Shown here piece after piece: positions 37,748-52,170 of a stretch of DNA of 64,000 nt. This stretch comes from Plecoglossus altivelis (lineage: Eukaryota; Chordata; Actinopteri; Osmeriformes; Plecoglossidae): contig BROE01000023.1 of the NCBI GenBank assembly GCA_036571765.1, forward strand, positions 1,318,950-1,382,949. Direction: 5' to 3'. Position numbers and translations under genes: made by a program. The notes beneath the pieces were generated by a model. It searched no databases and was not told where the DNA came from. It saw only the letters and a list, made by a program, of their open reading frames with translations. How positions within the stretch are numbered: the first letter of the stretch is position 1; every line of letters starts with the position of its first letter.

Positions 37748-40700
37748 CCTGTATTGCTGCTCTCCCTTTTCTCCCTTTGGTTCCTCTATATTCAGAGGTA
37801 TACTCATTCCTCACTAATTGGATTGACACATTGGCTAGAAGTCAATTTACAGTAGTGGAGAGAAGGTATACAACATAAGCACACACACATACACAAACAT
37901 ACACACAGTTGACACACGAAAACATTCAAAAATACCATCAGTAAGCACTTTCTAGTTCATCCTACACACAATGTCACAACAGGCCTTAGGGCACATGCAC
38001 TGCTGTTTCCTCATATGAAGCAAAAACATATATATCTGAGCCCAGTATAAACACACACAATATACTTGCCTGATTTTACAATCTTAGTGAGGACAGGCAC
38101 TTCGCTGCCATTCAAAATCATGTTATATCTAAACCTTAACCCTAGCCTTAACTTTCCAAGTAAAGTCGAGAAAGTCTTTCTAAGTAGTTCCCCAAACGCT
38201 AATTATAACCCTCTAGAAATTCCATTTGACATTGTGCGGTCGTCAAAAACGTACCCACAAGGACAAATCCCCCCCCCCCAAACACACACACTTGCATGCA
38301 GAAGGCCCACATAACATTAGAGATAAACAACAAACACCTTTCCAAATGATTTTCAGGGACTGAAAATGAAGGTAAAAGAAAACAAAGAACTATATCATGG
38401 TGTGAAAATAACGATAGTCTGTCACCGACGCCTCATTAGTGGAGAGGAGGCTTTGATACCGTCCTTAGACACGTGTGTGATTATCCTAAACATCGATGCC
38501 TTTATACTTCAATACTATAGTGTATGATTCCCATAATAATTATTATTCATAGTGGGTAGCAGCAATGATCAACAACCAATTAATATACCTCATGGTTTTT
38601 GTAGATTTGTATGGTTTCATTTTATCCACCATATATTGCAATGATTAAGCAGAAGTATAGTCACATTTCAGATATCGAAAACGGGGTCTCGTAGGGCGAT
38701 AGCGATAAGACTAATGTTATTGCTATAATAACCCTGGGATATCAAGTTCCTCTCAGATATGAATGGAATCAAAAGCTAAATTACAGTTAAACAAGCTATG
38801 CCTGTGAATATTGGCAAGTGGAGGGAAATAGCTCATTGTTAAGCCACACTGTATGAGGAGTTCAGCGTTTAAACACTGACCTTTAGAAATATTATACTGG
38901 ACTCACGGCCCAGAAGAGGTTTCTAGGATAGCATGTGTTCAGTTTTCATGCAGTGGACATTTTCAGGAGCTTGTGAAACGAGATTTGCGATGATACTAAG
39001 TTAATAAATTGTGATCATATTGGAGAGAGATTAGCCTTTGGGATGGTGGAGGTTTAAACAGAACCTCAGTCAAAGGTCAGGGCACATATCTCAGAATTGT
39101 TCCTTCAAGTGTCACAAACACAAAAGCAAGAAACGAAGACAGGAATGTCTTCATGTTACATTTCTTTCTTTTTTACCATCAGCAATATTCTTTAATAATC
39201 TTTTTCTTAATCTTTTAATATCCTGTTTGTGTACCTCCTTACTTTGGGGTCATTTGCAGCTATTGTCACTCGGATCATAGAAAATAAACTCTCAGGGAGT
39301 TGGTGCGTGTTGTGCCAGAGGGCCATTCAAAGGTTCTAGTCAGTGCATCAGATGGCTTTTACTGATACACTATGCATGTCCAGAAAATACATTTGGCCTC
39401 ATGCAGAAGTGCTTTGTGGGTGCAGGTAAAACCTTATTGTAATACGTACTTTTGGTAGGTGGTAGGTGACTCTGTTAGGTAAAAAAGTGACCGTGTGTTA
39501 GCGCCATGGCACCACTTAGTTTTGGTGGGAGTTCACAGCGCTAATGTGTGCAATGCTACTACTTTGTATAGTGACTATTCTCTTATTGACCTTGGCCTTT
39601 CAATAAGCAAGCCTATTAGTAACTTTAATGGGTTGAAAAACATGTGGTTACTAACAGCGCTGCACGATAACGTCTTATCTCGACTTTGCCTGGCTTTTTT
39701 AGTTTTCCATCTTGCACTTTGTGCCAGACCTATAATGTGTACCTCTGCCCCAAAGGGGAGCTCTACTCCTAGTTGTTTAAGACCATGCCATGGCAACTTT
39801 CAACTGAACCTTAAAATGCATCCACCAGGTGTCCGATAAAAGAGGGTGCTGCCTAGACCACCACTCATTCTCCCAAAATTGTCAGCACCAGTGAAAATCT
39901 GAACAGAATAACATATCTGAAGGTACAAAACATCTTTTTTTCTCTCCAGGTTTTCACATGCCTGCCACATCCTTGTCCAGATGTCTATCCTGTCACTATC
40001 ACACAAAGACCTTCTCAGGGACCATGGAAGATGCTCCTGATGATGAATAGGAAAAAGTGAGTTTCGGGGGATGGTGTCCTTCTAAGGTCTTCAATGGAGA
40101 CAGCTCATACACTCGTAAGAGCAGATATTCCCTGCCCCTTGTACTCCACACAGCTCTTTTCAGATTTAAGCATTGCTGTTATATTGATAGTGGCGTGGAA
40201 GTCTGCAGAATGTTTGTGTGGCTTGTTTCCCCACCTGCTAGGGACTGCTTGGCAAGCCCTCTTGGAAGGAAGAAGATGCCTGTATTGTTATTTCAAGAAG
40301 AATATCTCCCTGATGACATAGTCTTAGGCAACTGTCTGAAGGCAGCACAGAGATAGATTACTCTCAGGATGTGGTTACTACAATGCACCTCTGTTGTCGT
40401 CAAAGCAAGCTCAGGTGATCCAAAAAGGTGACGTGAAAACAGTATAGACTATTGACAGATCAGTGAGAATTACCATGTAATTATGGCCAGAGAATGCAGA
40501 TGCTAATCAACCTTTCTAACTAGCCCAGCCATTTTGATATCACGACAAAGACCGAAAACAGAAAATTGAAAGGCTGTTTTGCCTGCTGACGTTTAGTCAA
40601 CAGTATGTCCAGGACTATTAATGTAGCAGCTAACTGGTTCGAACTATCTGTTTCATTCGTATGGTTAGTAAGACTAGCAATGTAGCATTAATTCACTTCT

Positions 40701-42476
40701 TAATAAAACTCTGCGACTAAAGTTGTCATAGTAAAGAAATGCTTAACACTGTGTCGGCTTGGTAATTAGCTGATCATTTGATTTGACCTTCTTGTATATT
40801 ACAGAAGTATTGGAGAATCGGTGACCATGGGTCTTCAAATTTGAAAACAATTCAACATTTGCATATGTTTTCACTACGACAACTGGCTAAATTGGAGGGT
40901 GTTTATCTGCAGTAGAACATGAAGTAGTCTATCTAGTGAAGCTATTAGAGTCAAGTTGAGCCAGTACCATATGGTAGAAAAAGCATGTTTATTCTCTCTA
41001 TGTCTCTCTCAAACTATTGTCGGCAAAACTGTTTATGAGACAATTTGAAACAATTGGTAACGTTCAAGGTTAGTTGGAGAGTCCCGTTATTTCCCCTGTC
41101 ACCAGCATTTCACAACATACAAAATGCTTGTACTGGCTGCAAGGCTGTGGAACCCGGTTGGGGACACCAAGATATGAGCTGGTATTTGTTTGGACACAAG
41201 AGTCCCTCGTCCATTTTTCAAACCTGAGAAGGACTCACCTTCTTTCCTGTTCTAGTGTGACAAAGAAAATAGAAATCAATGCGTCTAGGCAGCACAGAAG
41301 CCCCAATACATTAATGGGCGATCGATAGCTAATGTCAGAGCCATTTTTCCTCATCCCTTGGCAAATAGAAGTGGCAGGAAAGCGAAGGCTGAGGGTGAGT
41401 GAACAGGGATAAGGTTTGGGTCACAGGTCTGGTTGAGACCAGAGTCTGAAGGGGGAGATGAGGTGGACTTGAGGTGGAATTCCCTGAAAGTCCCTTAGCC
41501 TAAATTAGCATTTTGATAGCTTTTTTCTTTCTCTCTGTTCTCTTTGCACTCTGATTGGTTCTCACTATCTCTTCACTGAAGAACATTAAATTAATGTCCT
41601 GCTCTACGATGTTTAGAATCTGTGCTTGCTTGTTTTCCCCCTGTCGAGTCACCTAGAGGTTGTAAATCATTGATGGTACCCATTCTCAGACGCACACACT
41701 TTCATATCCACATGCATAAACATATACATGCACACATGATTAACCAAAATATTGCACAATGCAATAGGTTATTTGTTGTAGGTGTTGTAAATGCTTACGC
41801 TTAGTTTTCGAAAATCACAGGTACATAATATAGTATTATCTTATAATCGTTTATAAAATGTAGTCATTACATTCGTGAGGAGATTAAGGAAAGTTAGTAA
41901 GTAATCCTTACATTAGTAAGGAATATAAATGTTGGTCATTCCAAGGTCTTGAACTTCCAGATGTGTAGTTAACAGATGTTTGTCTTTTGACAAGTGCAAA
42001 TGCATTTCCTGCCACTACACTGTAATTCAGGCATCTAATCATGTTGGTCTCCCATGCTCTCGATTGACTGTATGACAGTCGGCCATTTTTATATGATTCT
42101 GCTGTAAACCCAGTTTTCTACACTGCTATTTCCGTTGATTTGGCCGGTCTTTAAACTTCAGTGCTAAAATTCAGACACTTATTTAGTTTGGGCAGCTCAG
42201 AGGAAAATGCACGCGTATGCTAGCCTGCGTTAGGCTGAACAATGACAGACCCTCAGTCAGAAACTCTACGCTCAGGTCAATGTTTTGACAAGATTGGAAT
42301 CGGGTGCAGAGCTCCTATCACAACAACATGTCAAATAAACCAATGAAAAAGCACACAGCAAAACAACCTGCCCCTCCCACAAACAGAACCAGAGTGTAAT
42401 CATCTAGCTTTTCCTTGTGACGAAGTAGCAATCATCAAAAGTTCATCGACAATACACACTATCCTCCACAGTCGCA

Positions 42477-42498
42477 ACACACACACACACACACACAC
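42477..42498. repeat. (AC)n microsatellite
   Basis: Eleven AC units, with further AC-rich sequence to about 42560. Confidence 0.95.
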
Positions 42499-45400
42499 GC
42501 AGTCTTGCACTAATACAGTATAATTAGACACACATACACACACATGTATACACACACTTGCCACTCTAATCTCAGAACCGAGGTTTCTATAAACCTCAAC
42601 CCTATAATAATCCACCGTCTTTAAATATTTATGGATGAAAGACTGCATGCCTCCGTACACAGCTTTATTATTTGTCTGCAAAAGAATTTCTGCCACTGGC
42701 GGTCTGGTACATTAGATATATGTATTCAGGAAATTACAGGAGCCTTACTATCTCCTGTTTATTGCCTTTTATATAACGGCTGGATTTGTGTGAAAATGTG
42801 AAGGTAAACTAAAAACTAGGGTCACACGCAAACCTCTCAAAGGTGATTGCTGAGGACAATGTCAGGGTTCGAATCCGCATTTCTTTGTTCTGAGGGTAGA
42901 AGTCCGTTGGTACAGTAGTGCACACCCATACATGTGACTGTTGCTCTGGTTCTCTTACTTCCTGTGCCCCATCTTGCCTCTCAAGAGGTAATACTACTAC
43001 CATCTCTAGGTCTGATCTGGACTCCTCGCTCTGTTGAGTTGTGTCTTGAGCATGAGTAGATCTGCTCAGTGCCTCTGGCCTGTTTTGTTGACGGTTGATT
43101 AGCCTATGGCTATTGGCGAAAAGACACAATATTTCTTCCACACCAATGCTGACTCTCTCTCTGACCTAGGTGAGGAATGCAGCTCAATACTGCAGGTCTT
43201 TTAGGGGAGCCTCCATTCACTAAAACACGCTGGTATCAGAGGAGGATTCATTTTGTTGACTGTGGACATTCCACACACAATGGGTGTCACGGTACGTGTT
43301 TTCGTACTTACGGTGGTTCGTGGTAGGGACGTCATGGTTCAGTGCATTAAATCAGACAAAGTATATATTCAGTCAGTCAAGGGCGTGGCTACATAATGGC
43401 AATAGATTATGTGGTAGATTAAATGCAAATAACATTACTGAGTAACAGTATTGGCATTGTTACTGACATTTCTCTTTTGTAACATCAAATAATTAATGCT
43501 TTTTTGAAACTTTCATGGATTGATTGTAAGTACAAAGATGTGTATTTCAATGCATCAGTTGACCCTTTATTTACTGGGACATGCATTCTCACACCTTGCT
43601 TTGTGGTCTCAGTTATAATAATATCAACCACAAAATGTTTAAATTCAACAAACTGATGACTTGATCTATGTAATGTAATTACCATTGTCAAACATTTGTA
43701 GGAGTCAACTCATTCCTCTAGACCAGAACTTTTCAACAACTATTTTTCACACTATTCCAAGAGGTCCTCTACAGGAAAGGTTGAGGAGAATAAGGTTGCA
43801 TGTTTTGTTTGAGTGTGTGCATGTGTGTGTGGATTTGTGTGTGTCTGTATCTATCTCTCTGAGTTAGTGACGAGACAAAAATGTGTTTTGCTTTAAAGTG
43901 GCCCTAAGATTAAATTACTTTCGGCATGGATGGAGGAAATTGAGAAAATGATTAAAAAGTAAATGGAAAAATTATTTTCCCTTCCTGGGCCCTGTCACAA
44001 TGGAAGGGAAAGGCAATGGGCCGACTGCATGCTTATTTGTCTGGTCAGAACCAAGCAGGCAGTTGTAGATAGTCATTACATGGCATTAACAATTTATCTC
44101 CCTATATCTCTCCTCTCTACACTGGCTAGGGACTCCTTGGCCAGATTACCCAAATGAACTAATCATAATCTGAGTTCGAAGATAATTAGGTCTACAGAAA
44201 CAATCTCAGCTACTGAGATCCACTCTCTCCCTTTCTGCGCGAAATGGATACATAACTACATAGTGTGGGAAACTGTGAGTGACCTTGAATGGGAGAGTAT
44301 TCTTGTGGAAGACAAGGATGGTATGTGAGGGAGTGTGTTTGTTGTGTGTGTTTATAGATTGAAAGATACAATGCCATGTCAGACCACGTAAACCTCAAGA
44401 TTTTATAACTGAAAGTGCACTTGGGAAAAAGGGTTACTTTTGAACAGAAACCCTTGCATTCAACTAAGTAGTCTTGTTATCAACGGTAAAATCTGATCCT
44501 CCACATTCTCTATTCTATGGAACTGGTAGCATAAGTGGACATTGTAGCACACCAGACGAGCTACATATCCCACGATCCTGCAGTTAGACTAATGTATTCA
44601 CATTAGAGACACTTTCATACAAAGCAAAGCACTGGTGAGGATTTGAAAAAGGAATCTTTTGATAGGCAGGCAAATTCTCTACCACTCAGCATCACATATT
44701 TTTTTGTATACATTAAACTACCCTCGTCACCCACATCCATCCCTCTCTCCTCTGTGGCCCGGTCCCTTGCTTCTATTTCTGACAGGCCTTGAGTGGGGGT
44801 GCTAAGGTGGCATCCATTAGCCTAACATGGCCATAAATCGCCACCACCACACCAGCGATGCGCCTCCACTTTCCCAATCGCCACATAATTACATTTCAAA
44901 GGCGGCACACTCTGACCTCCGCAGCAGCCACTGACACCGTAAATAATGATGACACAACATCTCAGAGCGTACTCTGAAGCTGGACACAACGGCCTGTGTC
45001 TTAGCTGGACCTGTTCTGCCCGCATAAGGGCATTCAGTTCAGATGCAGGACATTCACCAACATAAACACACACAGATATGAGGGTGCAAACGTGCTCCTT
45101 CAAGTCATCTTATGTTCTTACGTCCCCCCTTCAAGTCCCCTCTCCACTCTAACCTCCTATACTTTGGTTGTACATTTGTTCCTACTGTCTAGCCTTCCAA
45201 TATCACAGACAAGGTCTAAGTGGCTTTTTAGAGGGTTGGAAGGTGGTTCAATGCCATGGCAACCATGGTGTTGAACGGCCAGTATAAATGTTTGGACAAG
45301 GGTGCTAGTCATTTCGTGCATGCTCTTTTCCTCTCGCTCTCTTCCTTACGTGTGCGCATGTGGGTATGCGTCTGTGTGCGGGCATATCTGTGTTGGCACA

Positions 45401-48400
45401 TTCGTTTGAGTGTGTGTTTCTATCTTTGTCTTGGCCTGCTTGATACAGCCAGCCAGCCAGTCCCAGGAAAGCCACTGGAAGGCCGGTGCAGCGTCCCTGT
45501 CTGCAACACTGAAGCAGCAGCGGAGCAAGGGCAGAGAGCTGAGGCATTGTTTATGTTCCTCTGCCCTCTCCTTCCCCACTATCTAGCCTCTATCCATCAG
45601 TGAGTGACAGCCCTGACAGGCCCAAAGAGATAGCGCCCCTGGTAGGTGTTTGTGTGTGTGTGTGTATGAGTGTGTGAATGTGGGGTGACACTCTACCTTG
45701 TGAGCTTCGCATCCTTGCTCAGAATGTGATTTGTTGACAGAGAGCGAGACAGATGCGATTGCAGGGGGCAAACTGGAGGTGAGGATGGTACACATGGGTG
45801 TGTGTGTTTTCGCTTTTATATATTGGGTTTTAACTATGCAGCACAAGGAAATCATCAGATTTTAATGTCAAAAGAAAAAATAAAAATGTTGTACTAACCT
45901 ACTACAGTTCCCTGGAATATCCACAATATATGATCATAAAGCACTTGGCTATAAATAGGGTAGGGATGTAAGCCTCTTGCAAGTAAATGAATTAGGAAAA
46001 TATATACATATTTTGATGGAATCACAATCGAACTGCATGTTGAAAGGTTAAAAAATAGCCATGTAAAAAAAGGATGCTGTGTGATTATTAGCAAAAGTCA
46101 GCACATAGTAACTGCAATCCTCGGGTAAACAACTAACTCCTAGTAATCTGTGAGAACACATCGAGTACTGAAACCTTGTTAAATATAGGCCCTACTTCTC
46201 AATACTAAGCAGCAAAAGTTATGTTAACTGACATTAAGTTGAACACAGCTTGATTCCTTTGAATATTGAATTGTTTACGTTAAAGAAATCCATGCCCAGG
46301 CAGAAACACACCCAAACACAGAGGAAGTGTAGCCAGTAGAGTGGATTGTCTAAAGGGATTGTGGAGTGAGAAGACGGGCTGAGCAGGTGAGAATGCACTG
46401 AATGCACTTTACCCACTGACTCATGGAGACCTGGTTGTATGTGTGTTGGTGTGTTTTTCTTTGTGTGTGTATACATGTGCTATACATACATGTGTATTAT
46501 GTAGCTGCCTGAGGAGAACATCTGTTTACGGATCATCCTGTGAATTACAAGCATTAAAGATGAGTCACTCCAAAAAAAGGCAAGTACCTTTACATCAACT
46601 CGACATTCAAACCCTCCAGTATAGTCATGTATGTATGCCCAGTCCTTAAGTCGTTTCGACACCATATCCGGCAAGCTCAATCAAATCTAATAATCTCGCT
46701 AATGAACTATCCTCATTATCCAGCCCCTAATCATGTAACACAATCTTGTAATTTGACACACTTGATTTATCGAGAATCTTCCCTCACCAATAACAACAAC
46801 TGGAGTGTGCAGCATGGTGCTTGTTAATGGGCTTATCAGGAGTGCCAGGGTGTAATATGGGCAGTGGGAGATTTTTTGGCGTGTGCACGTGTTTGTCTGT
46901 GTGTGTGGTGGAGAGGGCGGGCGTTATTAACGCTGCCAAGGTGACAGAAACACTCACGCACACCCACAAACACACATCATCCGCACACACACACTAACAT
47001 TAGGCCGTACACAACCCCACTTCACTTGCAGCCTCTTATCAGCGTTGAGAAAGTTGACAAAATGTTTAAAGTACATTTGAACAAAAAAAAACCTTAAATG
47101 GTAAATGTGATTACACCGTAAACTAAGAAATAAACGGGATATTGAAACTAGTTTACATTCTTTTAGGACGCAGTGTCTTGTTATCAATAAGTTTAAACCC
47201 AGAGCAGTGATGTTTTAATAAGTATTAGATGTTGTTCTCAAGATACTTTTTGATATAGGAAGGGCCTTTTATCCAGAAATAACACGAAGTGGCCTGCAGT
47301 TTCGTTGGTGTGGGTCTGTGACAATAGCCATCTGTATATTCGCTTACGTCAGCAGTGTATAGACATTTTGCTGTAAAGGATTAGTGAAATGAAAAAAAAG
47401 CCAGCGATCGGATCAGCATGTTTGGTAACAATCTGTAAAAACATTTTTACTGTATGTACACTCTTGGCATCACACTCCTATACAGAACAATGGCACCACC
47501 ACAGGCACCACTTCTGCACACTGTACCAACATTCTCTTCAGCCTACCAATCAATAGCTTGTTTGTACATGTAACCCTGTCCAACTGTGAGCATATGTTTT
47601 TCAGTACACTGGCATGGTCAAACAGAAAAAGAGAGAGACGACGTAAGAAATGTCAAAGACGTGTAAGAAATGATAGAAAGAGAGACAGCTAGAAAGTGTG
47701 TGAAAAGAAGACAGAGAGAATGGGGGGGGGGGATACAGCCAGAAAGAGAATGTGGGAAAGAGAAAGAAAGGCACGGTCATTGTGAGAGAGGAAGAGAAGG
47801 GACTGAGAGGAAAACAGTCAAGGTCCATTTTCATTCATGTCATTCCTTTGATTCCTCTTTCCATCCCTCTTTCGGGTTTCTAGGCCTTTTTATCTCCTTC
47901 CTCACTTTTTTTCGGTCTACATTTTTTCAGGCCTGCTAATGTGAACCCTACCGGCACTCCAGACAGAGAAAGACCTGGCAGGCAAGACATTCAAGATTAA
48001 ACAAAAAGAGAAAACAGAATGAGTTGTGATTCAAAGGGTTGTCACAGATGTAGTGAGGTGGAGGAGAGGGGTTGGGAGCTGACTGTCTAGCATGGAACGA
48101 TGTGCAGTATCACACTGTATACTAATGAGTACGGGACCGATCTTATACTTATTTCTTATTTCATCCTTGTTTTAAGATGTTTTGAATATGCTATTCTATT
48201 GCATCTCAATATCATTTTGTGCTCTACTTGAACTGAACATGCTAACTTGACGTTTCGAGGGAGAGAGCAAAAAAAGGGTTATGTCAAGACATGTTTTTTT
48301 TCAATCATTTCTGTCATTTTGCATCACTATCTTTGTAACTTTGCATGTTTGGTTGATCTAAAGTGGATGCTCTGGAGGACTCGCTCGCATATAAATCACA

Positions 48401-49164
48401 CTGCAGTCCAGAAAATACACCCTACTTAGAAACATCGAGTTAAACACTCTAAACTTTAGAATACTGTGTATTACTCTAGTGTTACTGAGTTAAAAAGGAT
48501 GCTAAAATCCTCTATGCTCAAAGGGATTGTTTACGATGTTAATTTGAGAATATGAAGGGAATATAATTGGGTAATCTGTAGAGTCACTCTGTAGATTATA
48601 ACAAAACGCTCAAACTCTTCGGTCAGAAAACAATCAGCATACTAAATAATTTTGAACTAAACGTAATTTATGAGTTGGATATCAGAAGACCTTTTTTTTA
48701 ACCTTTGATTGATAGTTTCTTAATGAGCGTCTACAGGTGGTCTCCTACAGCGCCATCAATTTGTGTTGTCTTCCACTTACAGCCTACATGAGACAGGATC
48801 TCAGACACGATTATAGCTAATAAAAACACATGTTCATGAAATTATTGAGTAATCAAACAAACCAATAACTGAGCACGAGCTGACACGTATACACATTTAT
48901 ACCGTATTACAGTCAATTCCTCAGCTTCAATAAGAATCCTTGTTCTCATCATCTGTCCGGTTTCATATTGAAGTTATACAGTTCAGGATCATAGTAGCCG
49001 ACTTGGCAATCAAAATTGTGGGTAGCAAAAATATACTTAATTCTAGGATTGAGTAATAAACTCATAAGGGGGCCGTTTTTCTTTTTTTTTTTCTTTCAAG
49101 AAACCAGTCAACAGTTGAGATTAGTTGAGGGGAAGTTCTATGGGCATATGTGAGGCCCACGGTC

Positions 49165-49210
49165 ATATTACTTGTAAAAAGGGCTATATAAATAAACTTT
49201 GATTCGATTA
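49165..49210 (+). mobile_element. L2-like retroelement 3' tail
   Basis: The sequence attacttgtaaaaagggct, then atataaataaactttgatt, matches the general form of fish L2/SINE 3' ends: an AAGGGCTATATAAATAAA-type tail followed by GATT-type repeats. The body upstream is too diverged to identify by eye. Confidence 0.5.
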
Positions 49211-49493
49211 GTATGGTTGTCTCCAAGGTTTGTGGTTAGTTACATGTAACTTGATATAAATGGAGCAAATACAAGCGTCAACAGCCAATAACTGTTTGCC
49301 AGACATAGCTTGAACCCATTAATGATGACATCAGAGTTCACGGTCCATAGTACCTAAGTAAAGCAGTAAAAATATCACACATGCAGAATGTAATTGTTGA
49401 AATGTGTGTCCATTCATTCACATAAACTTAGTGAATACTGTGCTTGTTATCCGTGTTGCAAGATATTTATTGTAATGAGTGTGAAATGCATTT

Positions 49494-49537
49494 CCACTTA
49501 GGGGGCCCCTCTCTGAGTAAGGCCCCCCCCTAAGTGG
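49494..49537. repeat. Perfect 12-bp inverted repeat, 20-nt loop
   Basis: CCACTTAGGGGG (49494-49505) is the exact reverse complement of CCCCCTAAGTGG (49526-49537). Intrinsic structure is likely, but no function is assigned. Confidence 0.9.
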
Positions 49538-50550
49538 TTACTTAGGTATCCAAGCCTTGGGGCCCAGCCCAGATTGAAAAGCTACAGTATGTGATTTCCA
49601 GAAGCACCGTGTGTGGAGAGAGAGCGACAGAGAGGCTGGATGTTAGACTCTGTGAGTCCGCCCTGCATGAGGGGGATGTGGCTGCCTGCCAGAGGAGCAC
49701 TAGGCCTCTATGGAGACCGGAGCCCCAAACAGATGCTGGCACAGTCAGGCCCATCTCCATGGAGACAGGGCCCTGATACGGAGGTTTGGACAAAATGTTG
49801 CATGGCACAAGTGGCAGAGGAAAGGCACACTGGAGAGGAAGAGCAGCTGGATGAAGACAGAGAGGAAGAGATAAATAGAAAAAAAGTAAGAAAAAAAGAA
49901 AGAAAGAAAGGAGAGAGAGAGTGCGAGAGAGAAAAAGCGAGAGCAAGGCTGAATATATTTGAACTGAATTTCACACACATATCTACAAAGTAGTATCCAC
50001 TGTATGTTGTAATTCATGCTTCTGTATTTATTTATTTATGTATTTATTTATTTTTTTCCAATAACTTAGACCCCCCAAAAAGTTTTGTGGTATTTGTTGG
50101 AAAGATAGACACAATAGTTATTTAGTAATACTGCATTCATTATCCATAATGAATCATAATGACACATGCCTAAAGCTAATGGTCCAGTTGTGGAGCAATT
50201 CATGATGCAATTCAGGATAATGGTAAAAGACTGATGATAATAAACAACTGGGAGTATATTTTACCCTCCCCCAAAAAATTAATTCACAACTCTAATGTAT
50301 TGAATGTGTTTAAAACTCAGCGTTTGACAAGTAGTGAAGACAGTCACACAATTATTTAGAAAGATGACAGACAAAATAAAGAAAATAATTGGCCCTTGCC
50401 ATTATCATTTGGTGGCCAACATTAAACAGCAGAACATGCATCTGACTATTACTCACGCCAAGAAATCCATACCTTCAGTGGAATTCAGTTTGCATAAGGA
50501 AATCATTTCTAATCATATACACATCCAGTCAATATATTAGAGTTAATGGT

Positions 50551-50588
50551 AATAAGAATGATGATAATAATGATGATAATGATGATGA
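50551..50588. repeat. ATG/ATA trinucleotide tract
   Basis: Imperfect aat/gat trinucleotide repetition over about 38 nt. Confidence 0.85.
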
Positions 50589-51742
50589 CTGACTTCTTAA
50601 TAATCAAGTTTATGCAGATTGTCAATGTGATTCAATTATGCAGACTACAGCATCAACTGACTCCATACAATCCCTAAATAGTGCCTTTTGATCTCCATGA
50701 CAACCAGGCCCCACCACTCGCCATACAATCAGTCTTTTCCCCCTGTCGTTCTAATTCCCCTCATTAATTCTAAATCAGATATTGAAAAAAGAAAGTAGGG
50801 TTGCATACATTTTTAATAATGCTTAACTAAGGAAGCAATTTCTCAAAGTCTCTCCTCCTAGTCTTTCTCTCGGCCTACATCTCTCTCCTCTCTCTCTCTC
50901 TCTCCTCTCTCCCTAGCTCCAATCTATCTGTCTCTCTTTTCCCTCTATTTACCCATCTATCTCTCTCCCTCTCTCTTGCCTCATCCCTTTGATGCAAACA
51001 GATGCAAACAGAAGCACTTCCACCTCCTCAATTAAAATCTTATCCCATAAACGCAGTGCAAACAACACTTAGGGCCGTGTTTTAGTAATGAACAGAGCAA
51101 CACTGCAGCATCGGTGAACCGTACGTGTGAGTGTGTATGCCTGTCTGTGTGCCTCCCTGCATGCATAAATAAAATGCATTTCAGAAATGAACGAGAGAGA
51201 GATATATAGAGGGACAGAGACACATGTCCACTCATATACTGGGGCAGTATAGGCATCTACGCTACAGTACATGCCTGCTAACAAGCACCCATCAGCTCAC
51301 CCCTGCTGCTGCGGCCAGTCAATAAAAACACACACTCCCAGCATGCCACACGGACTCATCAGTCTTTTATCAGTGTCTCCCCAGCCAGTGGATTCACCAG
51401 CAGTCAATAGCTGGAAGAGACTAATCCATACCAGCAGCAGGGTGTCTGATACGCACCCACATGATTAAGTGTGAACAGCCTCTCAGTGTTAGTAGCAACA
51501 TCTGCCAGTGAGCGTGCTGCTGCCTGCATTAACACGCGTGCACGTGAGCGGGCAAGTGCACAACTGCTAGCCCCCCTCGCACACCCACCCAACTCACACT
51601 CTTGCACACATTGCCTGAACCATTTAACACACAGCTGGGCTAGTTAGGGCCAAACAGATAAAGAGTTGTCCTGCGATATGCAAACTAAGACGTTTCCCTC
51701 TGGAATACAGCCCAACTACACACCTTCTGGTTTCCTGTCCTT

Positions 51743-51756
51743 GTTACCACAGCAAC
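51743..51756. promoter_or_regulatory. Near-ideal RFX X-box
   Basis: GTTACC-AC-AGCAAC matches the strict X-box form GTTRCC N0-3 RGYAAC on both half-sites. By composition about 0.06 such sites are expected in 64 kb. RFX factors act in neurons and ciliated cells, but the regulatory role here is inferred from the motif alone. Confidence 0.4.
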
Positions 51757-52140
51757 GCTCCCCCCACCCAACCCCACAAAAGATGGACACACGGAGCTGG
51801 ACTATATGTGCTAAAGCTACACTGCATAGACAGCAGTGCTTAATGAAGGGGTGATCTTGATTCAAAATACAGCTTCCAGGAAAAAAATTGCTAAACCGCT
51901 CTCTCAGTGCGGCTTTCAATATTTCAGTTCAAACTAGCAATGGGCACAGTTGGTAGCAATGCAGTTGCTAGTGAGTGTGTGTGTGTGTGTGTAGTGGATG
52001 TATGAGCTGTGTGTGTTACCTGTATGAACAGTGTGTGTGTCTGGTGTTCCCAGAGCCAGCTGCCTGAAAGATAGATGGGCCTCTTTGCAACACAGGTTAG
52101 AAGCCATCCTTGATGGGATGGACCAACTGTTCATCACTCT

Positions 52141-52170
52141 CCCCCCCCCCCCCTCCCTCCTCCTCCTCCT
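52141..52170. repeat. C13 and (TCC)n tract
   Basis: Thirteen C followed by several TCC trinucleotides. Confidence 0.95.

Larger units (their letters stand above)
31001..42000 (-). other. Intronic sequence upstream of LNS2, block 2
   Basis: No gene was recognised. It contains (CT)n tracts at 31703-31750 and 37698-37745, a CCTG/CCCG tetranucleotide array at 35040-35112 and a probable L2-like repeat fragment at 37353-37512. The remaining sequence is AT-rich unique-looking DNA with scattered stops in all frames. An open frame of 114 codons at 39495-39839 (+) has no recognisable domain or splice context. Confidence 0.6.

Noticed and set aside
42862..42880. ggttcgaatcc, a tRNA B-box-like word
   Set aside because: There is no A box at the right distance, the flanks do not form a T-arm stem and no cloverleaf is seen.
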